From assembly GCA_007126575.1 (NCBI GenBank), contig SLBA01000043.1:1-50351 (forward strand): a stretch of DNA of 50,351 nt, given 5' to 3'. Positions 1 to 6,611 of the stretch are shown piece after piece; position 1 is the stretch's first letter, and the number at the start of each line of letters is the position of its first letter. Made by a program: the position numbers and the translations under genes. The notes under the pieces were generated by a model. That model searched no databases, had not been told where the DNA came from, and saw nothing but the letters and a program-made list of their open reading frames with translations. The stretch is from Gemmatimonadota bacterium (GTDB taxonomy: Bacteria > Gemmatimonadota > Gemmatimonadetes > Longimicrobiales > Gaopeijiaceae).

Positions 1-74
1 ACCTGATCTGTATACATATATGATGCTGACCACGAGACATGAGTCCATCGTCTTCACCTGAAAGGAGGAACGTC
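1..74 (+). promoter_or_regulatory. upstream region and ribosome binding site of the Cys-rich peptide operon
   Basis: The first 25 bases are AT-rich for this window and contain TATACAT and TATATG strings that could serve as a -10 box; any -35 box would lie near or before the window edge. A strong Shine-Dalgarno AAAGGAGG at 60-67 sits 7 bases before the ATG at 75. This decides the start against an in-frame ATG at 39, which has no comparable site. Confidence 0.4.
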
Positions 75-383
75 ATGATCGGATTTCTGACCGCTGCGTT
101 GAGGAGGGACACAACGCCGATCCTCGGGGCGTTGGTCGCCGCCGCGTTTACGGCCCTCGCGCTTTTCGTGCTCACGCTCTCGCCGGCGCAGGCAGAGATG
201 ATGTCGATGGCAACTGGGGACTGCGCGGTTCCTGGGGGGCCGCTCGCCGAAGAGTGCTGCGAGTGCAACTTCAATGACGAGGGCATCGGACTCTGCTTCA
301 AGTCCGAATTTATCGGGGAATACGATCGGTGTGGTCAGGGGTGGTGCCCGGATCTGAAGAACTGTCAAGTTTTGGTGGAGTGA
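75..383 (+). CDS. small secreted cysteine-rich protein
   Basis: This 102-residue protein has a clear Sec signal peptide: an Arg-rich n-region, a long Ala/Leu hydrophobic core and a cleavage site after SPAQA near residue 40. The mature part is only about 62 residues and contains eight cysteines, including CCEC, so it is probably a disulfide-stabilised mini-protein outside the cytoplasm. I do not recognise the family. It is the first gene of a tight operon: the next gene starts 7 bases after its stop and encodes an exported six-bladed propeller, and the third encodes a thioredoxin-like protein. By inference it could be a secreted peptide whose folding or processing depends on its two partners, similar in layout to the small-peptide/propeller clusters (NVEALA/BF3164-type) known in Bacteroidales. 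No function is shown by sequence alone. The start is set by the strong AAAGGAGG. Confidence 0.75.
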   Translation: MIGFLTAALRRDTTPILGALVAAAFTALALFVLTLSPAQAEMMSMATGDCAVPGGPLAEECCECNFNDEGIGLCFKSEFIGEYDRCGQGWCPDLKNCQVLVE

Positions 384-390
384 GCCGCTC

Positions 391-1545
391 ATGCGAGCGG
401 GTTTCCGGCCAGTATGCACACTGTTTGGATGGGGATTGGGCGTGCTACTCGGAGCAGTCCTGGGGGCCGAGCCCCTTCATGCCCAGAACCCTCCAGACGC
501 GACTTTCCCCATTGGCTCCGAGGTTTCCCCGATGTCGGAATCCGGGGGAACCCTCGAATTCGTACTGGTGGGGGAACTCGGCACCGCCGATGGTGATGGA
601 GCGCTCGGACGAATCCGTGACGTGGCGGTTTCCGGTGATTCGATCGCTGCGGTGCTGGACGATTTCGGATGCTTGATTCACCTGTTCGACCTCCCGAGTG
701 GAGCGTTTCGCAGGGTGCTCGGGGGGTGCGGAGAAGGTCCCGGAGAACTGCTCCGACCGATGAGCGTCGCGTTCATGGGGGACACGCTCGCAGTGTCCGA
801 TATGGGGAAACGCAGGTTGGTCCTGCTGGATGGTGAAGGGAGTGAGGTGCGAAGCGTGCTCTATCCCTCGGAGTTGGAGAACGCTCCACTCGCACAAATC
901 GATGCCCGGGATGGTCTTATCCTGTGGCAGCCTCACTGGATCGGATCGTCGCCCGAAAGGAATCTGATTCTGGCTGAGCGTGCTGGCGACAGGATGTTGG
1001 CCGGTGTACCTGACCCGGAGATCTCCTTCACGCATCCGGATGCGGCTAGGCTACGCCTGGTCGGAGGCACCTGTGCGTTTCGAGATGTGCCGGAGGTCGC
1101 CGTGTCCAACCGCTGGGCCGTAGAACTTCTTATTCTGGACACTGCCCTCGTCCCGCGCTATCGGCATCGGGAGGATACAGCTGGCTTTGACCCCGAGCCG
1201 GTACCCCCGCAGTACGGAGGCGGGTGGTCCTCGGGGTTCCGTGGCTCTCCGGGACCGGCATGCTCCGACTCGACCGCGCTCTGGGCCTTCCGGCGGTACG
1301 ACGCCGAGGCTCTCGCGGAGGGGACTCTTCATGTCGAAAGGGCGCTCCAGATCCTCGCGACCTCGGACGGCGTGATTCTTGGGCGGCGGGTGGTTGAGGA
1401 CGCATCCTGGCCCGACGTCGCACTTCAAGTGCCGGCCGCAGGGTCCGGGAACCGCTTCTATTTCTTCCAGAACAACTCGGGTCCGTACCCAACCGTGCGA
1501 ATCTATGAGGTTGAGCTTGCGTCGGAAGGGGGTGCCGGGCCATGA
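391..1545 (+). CDS. exported six-bladed beta-propeller protein
   Basis: This is a 384-residue protein with an N-terminal signal peptide (hydrophobic stretch about residues 10-30, ending PLHAQ). After it come repeated propeller-blade strings: RIRDVAVSGDSIAAVLDD, LIHLFDLPSGAFRRVLGG, GEGPGELLRPMSVAF and DTLAVSDMGKRRLVLLD. The GxGPGEL phrase followed by a new blade is typical of the NHL-like six-bladed propellers that are very numerous in Gemmatimonadota and Bacteroidota. These propellers usually act as ligand- or protein-binding scaffolds, and no catalytic residues are evident. Two cysteine-containing segments in the second half (GGTCAFRDV, GPACSDST) suggest disulfides. It lies between the Cys-rich peptide gene and the thioredoxin-like gene, overlapping the latter by 4 bases, so the three are almost certainly co-expressed. 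A role in binding or presenting the small peptide is inference. Confidence 0.8.
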   Translation: MRAGFRPVCTLFGWGLGVLLGAVLGAEPLHAQNPPDATFPIGSEVSPMSESGGTLEFVLVGELGTADGDGALGRIRDVAVSGDSIAAVLDDFGCLIHLFDLPSGAFRRVLGGCGEGPGELLRPMSVAFMGDTLAVSDMGKRRLVLLDGEGSEVRSVLYPSELENAPLAQIDARDGLILWQPHWIGSSPERNLILAERAGDRMLAGVPDPEISFTHPDAARLRLVGGTCAFRDVPEVAVSNRWAVELLILDTALVPRYRHREDTAGFDPEPVPPQYGGGWSSGFRGSPGPACSDSTALWAFRRYDAEALAEGTLHVERALQILATSDGVILGRRVVEDASWPDVALQVPAAGSGNRFYFFQNNSGPYPTVRIYEVELASEGGAGP

Positions 1546-2150
1546 TAATCCGGGTGTTATTAATCGCGTCAGTGTGTCTTCTTGTTGCTTCTCTTGGGAT
1601 AAAATTCATGGAAGCGCGACAACATACTCAAGAGCTGGCCGCAGTTTTGAATAATGAGAAAATCCGGGTGGATGAACTTGAGACCATCTTGGGTGGGGTG
1701 GTCGACAGACTCACGACTCTCACACCCATCCCTTGGACGATAGCTGGATTCGACGTTGTGGGCGAAGAACGTGTCGAGTTTCATTTCGCCGAGTTGGATA
1801 TCATCTACAAGCTCCGGACGAATTGTCGCTTCTCATCCGAAAACGTCCCGATTCTGAACCGGATGCGCCGCGACGGGTACCGCGTACTCGGTGTCGTGCC
1901 CGACGACTCCCGGGCGGCCGTTCGCATTTTTTCAGAGACGCATCGGACTGAATTTCCCGTGGTGGCAGAGCCGGACGGTGTTGGAATGAGCATACTTCCC
2001 AGGCGAGCCACCCCACTGACCGTTCGCCTGTTAGAGGGTGAAATCGTGGACTTGATGCTGGGGGCACTCGACGGTGCGCGCGTTACGTCCCCCCTGGTAA
2101 TGGACCCGCCCGAGGGATCGAGGATTTCGACCGGCGCCCCCCTGCGTTGA
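1542..2150 (+). CDS. membrane-anchored thioredoxin-like (TlpA/redoxin fold) protein with a single cysteine
   Basis: This 202-residue protein begins with one hydrophobic anchor (residues 2-20), then a short coiled region (about 25-55). A thioredoxin-fold core follows at about 85-175. The pattern YKLRTNCRFSSENVPILNRM, then YRVLGVVPDDSRAAVRIFSE, then FPVVAEPDG matches the TlpA/AhpC order of active site, helix, strand, helix and FPV strand. Where TlpA proteins have CxxC, this one has CRFS, so only one active-site Cys remains. Monothiol action (isomerase-like or peroxidatic) or loss of redox function are both possible. Its start overlaps the propeller gene by 4 bases (ATGA), which indicates translational coupling. 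The opening 120 bases are noticeably AT-richer than the rest of the window. The extracytoplasmic placement fits a role with the Cys-rich peptide, but this is inference. Confidence 0.7.
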   Translation: MIIRVLLIASVCLLVASLGIKFMEARQHTQELAAVLNNEKIRVDELETILGGVVDRLTTLTPIPWTIAGFDVVGEERVEFHFAELDIIYKLRTNCRFSSENVPILNRMRRDGYRVLGVVPDDSRAAVRIFSETHRTEFPVVAEPDGVGMSILPRRATPLTVRLLEGEIVDLMLGALDGARVTSPLVMDPPEGSRISTGAPLR

Positions 2151-2159
2151 CCCTCTCCG

Positions 2160-2422
2160 CTACACCTTCAGCACCCCCCGGAATCCCCTTGCGGCGTAAT
2201 AGGACTCGGCCCCGATATGATATACGAGGACGGTGTCGTAGCGTCGATCGCAGAAGAAGGAGTCGCCCAGCCGGCGGAAGCGGGCGGGGGTCTTCACCCA
2301 GCTCGATGTCTTCGTCTCGAACTCTCGAGTTCCTGCAGCCGACAGTGTGCGTCTTCGGTCAGCAGGTCGACGCCCATGGCCGCCGCCATGTTCATCCCGA
2401 CTTGTTCGTCACGAGCGGGCAG
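2160..2422 (-). pseudogene. frameshifted C-terminal remnant of a DUF4256 protein
   Basis: Read on the minus strand, one frame gives NMAAAMGVDLLTEDAHCRLQ, and a second frame then gives FETKTSSWVKTPARFRRLG and RRYDTVLVYHIGAESYYAAR, ending GFRGVLKV and a stop at 2160-2162. These strings together correspond, from memory of the family, to the last 80-90 residues of DUF4256 proteins (about 190 residues, function unknown). They are collinear only if a frameshift is placed near 2322-2332. No start codon or N-terminal half is recognisable upstream. It ends 9 bases from the stop of the thioredoxin-like gene, on the opposite strand. A sequencing error could explain the frameshift but not the missing N-terminal half. 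Confidence 0.7.
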
Positions 2423-2902
2423 AGTTGCGGAAACGCGACTATGGAGGGAGGCGACGGTGCAGCGGAATCTGATGGCCCCTCCCCGTAGATGAGACATCGA
2501 CGCCCCGATGAATCCGAGCATGGCGAGAACATGGGATTCACCCTGTTGGACCTGCGAGAGGAAAGGAAAAGGACGAACACCCTCCTCCCATTCTGAAAGG
2601 GTGAGCGAAGCGAGGCAGTTCCCCCGGACACCGAGTCGAACTTGTATTCGGCCATCGCTTCACCCCGACCACGATAATCGACAGCTGCCCAAGCAGGGAA
2701 ATGCCCGATCGACTTGGCGTGGAGTTTCCAGGATCCTTCGATCGCATCGGTTGAACCCGAGGCCGGCAGGGTAACCAGATTCACCGACGGTCAGACGGTG
2801 ATCGAGGGGAGATACGAAAGCAGGTCGGCTCTCGTGACGGTGCCCGTTACGGTCCGTGGAGCACCATCGCACAGCCCAGGAGTGCCGTGAAGGCCGAAGC
2901 GC
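2423..2902. other. gene-poor DNA, possibly decayed genes
   Basis: About 480 bases lie between the DUF4256 remnant and queG with no gene I can support. Open frames exist on both strands, but none has a ribosome site, a recognisable motif or convincing composition. A plus-strand stretch near 2776-2860 reads like a beta-strand tail (FTDGQTVIEGRYES, then VTVPVTVRG) and may be the end of an eroded Ig-like or extracellular protein; this is weak. The stretch is best seen as accessory DNA in decay. Confidence 0.35.
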
Positions 2903-4207
2903 TCACTGTCCCAGCGCCGCGCCAATCTCCTCCCTGACCCATGGATCGCCTTCCGACTCCAGCAACGTTCCCAGGGCTTCCCGGGCGTCCTCCGGTCCCA
3001 CCATCCCCAGCGCCCACACCGCATGCCCTCGCACCAAGGGTTCAGGGTCCGACAGGGCGCGCTCGAGCCACCGCACCGCGTCGGGATTGTCTGTAGATTC
3101 TACCCAGTTTCCCATCGCCACACAGACGTTCCGGGCAAACCCCGCCCGCCCCGCCCGCCGGATCGCCGACCCGCGCGAGAAGGCATCCCAGGCTTCTTCC
3201 GAAAGCGCGGCTCGCAGCAGTTCGGTCAGGGGAGGGCCGTCCGTGCCCGGATGGGTCGAGGGCTGTCCCATACTCGCATCCGAACGCCCGCCCGATTCCG
3301 CGGAATCGGGCGCCTCGGGATCGCGCTCGCCGGGCAAGGCCTCGACCCCCACCGGCCGCTCCCCCGGCCCCCGCGACGCGTAGCCGGGTTCCCGGGCGGG
3401 CTCGGCGAATCTCGTCGGGAACGGACATGCTTCCTGACAGATATCACACCCGTACACCCGGTTGCCCATCAGGGGCCGCAACTCGCGCGGGATCGGGCCG
3501 GAGTTCTCGATCGTCAGGTACGAGATGCAGCGGCGGGCATCCATCACGGGTGCGCCGTCCTCGTCCCGACCCAGGAGCGCCCCGGTGGGGCAGGCGTCGA
3601 GGCACGCCTGGCAGCTCCCGCAGCGGTCCGCGGTGAAGGGCGCGTCGGGGGTGACGTCGACCGGCAGGAGCAGCGCACCCAGAAAGAAGTACGAGCCCCC
3701 CTTCGGATCGATCAGCATGGTGTTGCGCCCGAACCAGCCGAGCCCGGCCCGCCGGCCCAGCTCCCGCTCGAGCAGGGGCCCGGTATCGACGTAGGCGCGC
3801 CCGGCGATCGATCGCCCCTCATAGGCCTCCAGGCGGCGAAGAATCCGCTGCAGCGCCTTCTTCATGACCCGGTGGTAGTCGCGCCCCCGGGCGTAGCGCG
3901 CGATCACTCCCCGCGCCGGATCGTCGGGGACCCCCTCGGGATCGGGCTGGGCATAGTCGTGCCCCACGACCAGGATCGAGCGGAGCCCCTCGAGATTCCG
4001 CGATGGATCGCTCCGGCGCTCCAGGGCATCGGGCCGCGCCAGGTACTCCATCTCGCCGTGGTATCCCTCGTCCACCCACCGCTCCAGGAACTCCACCTGC
4101 TCCGAGGGCTCGGGGGTCGCCACCCCCACCCGATCGAATCCCTCCTCGCGGGCCCATTCGAGGAGGACCTCGCGGCGAGCGTCAGGGTGTCGTGGTTCCG
4201 CGCTCAT
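2903..4207 (-). CDS. queG: epoxyqueuosine reductase QueG
   Basis: QueG reduces epoxyqueuosine to queuosine in the wobble position of tRNAs with GUN anticodons, using cobalamin and two [4Fe-4S] clusters in the cytoplasm. The 434-residue product has the family's N-terminal region (GFDRVGVATPEP, YHGEMEYL, ILVVGHDYAQPDP), the conserved YVDTGPLLERE segment with the putative catalytic Asp at 141, and GWFGRNTMLI. Two ferredoxin-type cysteine sets follow (C196, C199, C202, C206 and C254, C257, C261), and then a HEAT-like repeat tail (about 350-434: AIRRAGRAGFARNV, DPEPLVRGHAVWALG). It is about 55 residues longer than the E. coli enzyme, mainly through a low-complexity Glu/Gly/Pro linker around 265-325. 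It is the last gene of a minus-strand run, and its start lies inside the end of the glycosyltransferase gene. The queuosine gene queE is also in this window, about 24 kb away. Confidence 0.95.
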   Translation of the reverse strand: MSAEPRHPDARREVLLEWAREEGFDRVGVATPEPSEQVEFLERWVDEGYHGEMEYLARPDALERRSDPSRNLEGLRSILVVGHDYAQPDPEGVPDDPARGVIARYARGRDYHRVMKKALQRILRRLEAYEGRSIAGRAYVDTGPLLERELGRRAGLGWFGRNTMLIDPKGGSYFFLGALLLPVDVTPDAPFTADRCGSCQACLDACPTGALLGRDEDGAPVMDARRCISYLTIENSGPIPRELRPLMGNRVYGCDICQEACPFPTRFAEPAREPGYASRGPGERPVGVEALPGERDPEAPDSAESGGRSDASMGQPSTHPGTDGPPLTELLRAALSEEAWDAFSRGSAIRRAGRAGFARNVCVAMGNWVESTDNPDAVRWLERALSDPEPLVRGHAVWALGMVGPEDAREALGTLLESEGDPWVREEIGAALGQ

Positions 4208-5384
4208 AGCGCCGTCCCTTCCATTCGATCCGCCGGGTGCCCCGCAGCCCGCTTCGGATCAGGATATAGAGCAGGACCGCGGTCCCCAGCGGGTAGAGGA
4301 GGGCGTACAGGGGCGAAACCCCGAACCGGGCGTACGCCCCCATCCAGATGAAGACCGAGAAGATCCAGGTCACCCCGGCCCAGACCAGCAGGGGGTGCGC
4401 CGGGCCGATCCACCCGGCCCCCACCGCAGCCGCACCCGCCGCGAGTCCCAGCGCCGGGGCCATCCACGCCACGACGAGAAAGGCCACGATCCCGGGAAGC
4501 GCCCACCGGCCCCACCGATCGGCCGACTGGCGGGCCCCCACCGACACATTCTTGGTCCAGCCGTCCACGAGCTCCCGCAGCGAGGTGTACATGCGGGTGC
4601 TGAAGACGTCCTCGCCCTGCCGCACGGTCAGCCGATGCCCGGCCCGGACCAGCTCCTGGGCCAGGCGCAGATCCTCGACCACCTCGCCCCGCACCGCCTC
4701 GTGGCCCCCGATGGCCTCGTACGCGTCGCGCTCCACGAGCACGAACTGCCCGTTGGCGATCGCCTCGTTCCACCGCTCCGGATCGATCACCCGATCCAGG
4801 CTCCTAAATCGCAGCCCGATGAGGGTGAACACCTGCGGCTGCACCAGCCGCTCCCCCACGGTGCCCATCTCCTGGCGGCCCAGAAGGGAGAGGACGGAGG
4901 CGTCATCCTCGCGCATGGCGGCCAGCGAGCGGACCAGCAGATCGGGGTGGTGCTCGGTGTCGGCGTCGGTGAACAGGAGGAGCCGACCCCGCGCCGCGTT
5001 CGCTCCCTGCCGGCACGCCCAGGGTTTTCCGAACCAGCCTTCGGGAAGGGGCTCCCCGTCGAGTACCCGCAGCTCCCGGGCCCGGCCGGGCGGAACCGTT
5101 CGGGCGATCCGGGCCGTGTCGTCGGTGGACCGGTCGTCGACCAGGATCACCTCGAAGGCCACTCCCTCCATCCGGGCCAGGCTCCCCAGGCATCGCTCCA
5201 CGTTCCGGGCCTCGTTTCGCGCCGGGACCACAATGGACACCTGCACCGCATCGTCGTCAGCAGCGAGCCCCGGACCGGGGATCTCGGTCCGCAACGGAAG
5301 CGGCCGCGGCTCCCGGATGAAGAAGGCCATGAGCACCCCAAGGGCCACCCAGGGAAGGATGCCGAGCAGCGCCAGAAGAGTCAC
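4182..5384 (-). CDS. membrane glycosyltransferase, family GT2 (HpnB/CrtQ-like)
   Basis: This 400-residue inner-membrane glycosyltransferase has a hydrophobic N-terminal segment (1-22) and a GT-A domain: VSIVVPARNEARNVERCL near 50-67, EVILVDDRSTDDT, LLLFTDADTEHHPDLL with the DxD-type metal motif near 140, and a later VVEDLRLAQELVRAG. A C-terminal cluster of three or four membrane helices follows (about 285-375). The order resembles the hopanoid-associated HpnB and carotenoid-associated CrtQ groups, but the acceptor cannot be read from sequence. It starts with GTG 3 bases after the HlyD-type adaptor stop and overlaps queG by 26 bases, so it is probably in the exporter operon. An inferred possibility is that it makes a glycolipid handled by that exporter. 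Confidence 0.8.
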   Translation of the reverse strand: MTLLALLGILPWVALGVLMAFFIREPRPLPLRTEIPGPGLAADDDAVQVSIVVPARNEARNVERCLGSLARMEGVAFEVILVDDRSTDDTARIARTVPPGRARELRVLDGEPLPEGWFGKPWACRQGANAARGRLLLFTDADTEHHPDLLVRSLAAMREDDASVLSLLGRQEMGTVGERLVQPQVFTLIGLRFRSLDRVIDPERWNEAIANGQFVLVERDAYEAIGGHEAVRGEVVEDLRLAQELVRAGHRLTVRQGEDVFSTRMYTSLRELVDGWTKNVSVGARQSADRWGRWALPGIVAFLVVAWMAPALGLAAGAAAVGAGWIGPAHPLLVWAGVTWIFSVFIWMGAYARFGVSPLYALLYPLGTAVLLYILIRSGLRGTRRIEWKGRRYERGTTTP

Positions 5385-5387
5385 CCC

Positions 5388-6608
5388 TCAGCGCTCCCGG
5401 TACCGGACGCCGGCCTCGACCCGATCCCCCGGAAACACGACCACCCGGTCCCCCTCGTCGACCCCCGACACCACCTCGGCCATGGCGGGACTCCGGCGGC
5501 CCACCTCGACACTGCGCTCCTCGATGCGCCCGTCTCCCGCCAGAAAGACCGCCCACCCCTCGTCGTTGCGAAAGAGCGCCCCCGAAGGCACCCTCAGCAC
5601 CGCGTCCGTCCGGTCGATCCGGATGCGCGCCTCGACTCGAAAGCCGTCGCCCAGCCGGGCCCAGAGCTCGGGGGCCCCCGCCGGATCCAGGATCACATTG
5701 ACCCGCTGCTCCTCGATCCCCAGCGCCGAGACCCGGGTGAAGCCCGAGGGATCGACCCGACGCACCACCGCGGGGAGGTCCTCGTCGCCTCCCCACCGGC
5801 GGATCACCGCCTCGGCTCCCGGCACCACCTGCACCGCGTCGCCCGAGAGCAGATCCACGACCACCTCGAGACGCCCCGGATCGCCCACCTCCAGGATGAG
5901 CTCCCCCGGCGCCACGGCCCCCGCGCTCTCGCGGTGGACCTGCAGCACCCGGCCCGCCACCGGGGAGCGCAGCTCGAGCGGCGCCTCGGCAGCGCCCGCC
6001 GGACGGGTCAGCGCCAGGCGCAGGTCCTCGACCTCGCCCTCGGCCGCCCGCACCGAGAACTCCGCCGACCGGACCTCGGCCTCGCGGGCCCGCAGCATCG
6101 CCCGGGCCCGCTCGACCGCCGACGTCGATCCCCCTCCCTGCTCGAGCAGGATCTCCTGGCGCCGTAGCTGGTCGCGAGCCTCGACCAGCCCCGCCTCGGC
6201 CGCCTCGACCATCGCCTCGGCCCGCCCCACCCCCGCCTCGGCGGCAGCCATCCGGGTCAGGAGCTGTGCGCGGGTCCGGGAGTCGGTGACCCCCACCTGG
6301 GGACCATCGAGCCACACCACCGGGTCGCCCTCGGCCACCTCGTCTCCGGGCTCCAGGGTCACCCGCCGCAGGGTACCGGCCACGGGCGCCGTGATCCGGT
6401 AGCGGTCCCGCACCCGGGTGCGTCCGTCTTCGTCGACCACGACCTCGATCTCGCCGCGATCCACCGTGGCCAGATCCACCGGCACCGGCTGCGGGCGCAG
6501 GGCGAAGACCAGGACCGCCACCACCAGCAGCGCCCCCAGCACCATCGCACCGGTCCGCACCCACCGCGGGGCTTCCCAGCCCATCATCGAGCCTCCCTTG
6601 TCTGCCAT
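5388..6608 (-). CDS. HlyD-family periplasmic adaptor (membrane fusion) protein
   Basis: The 406-residue protein has an N-terminal membrane anchor (about 20-40). A split lipoyl/barrel-sandwich domain follows: GTLRRVTLEPGDEVAEGDPV at about 93-112, and SPVAGRVLQVHRESAGAVAPG in the second half. Between the halves is a long Ala/Glu/Arg-rich alpha-helical hairpin of about 100 residues (TRMAAAEAGVGRAEAMVEAA onward). Beta-barrel and membrane-proximal domains (RVNVILD, DRTDAVLRVPSGALF, VEVGRRSPAMAEVVSGV) complete the MFP architecture. Such adaptors bridge an inner-membrane ABC pump to an outer-membrane channel or to the outer membrane. Here it sits 3 bases after the FtsX-type permease, which follows the ATPase, giving a complete MacA/MacB-like set without an outer-membrane channel gene nearby. 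The substrate is unknown. Confidence 0.9.
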   Translation of the reverse strand: MADKGGSMMGWEAPRWVRTGAMVLGALLVVAVLVFALRPQPVPVDLATVDRGEIEVVVDEDGRTRVRDRYRITAPVAGTLRRVTLEPGDEVAEGDPVVWLDGPQVGVTDSRTRAQLLTRMAAAEAGVGRAEAMVEAAEAGLVEARDQLRRQEILLEQGGGSTSAVERARAMLRAREAEVRSAEFSVRAAEGEVEDLRLALTRPAGAAEAPLELRSPVAGRVLQVHRESAGAVAPGELILEVGDPGRLEVVVDLLSGDAVQVVPGAEAVIRRWGGDEDLPAVVRRVDPSGFTRVSALGIEEQRVNVILDPAGAPELWARLGDGFRVEARIRIDRTDAVLRVPSGALFRNDEGWAVFLAGDGRIEERSVEVGRRSPAMAEVVSGVDEGDRVVVFPGDRVEAGVRYRER

Positions 6609-6611
6609 CCT

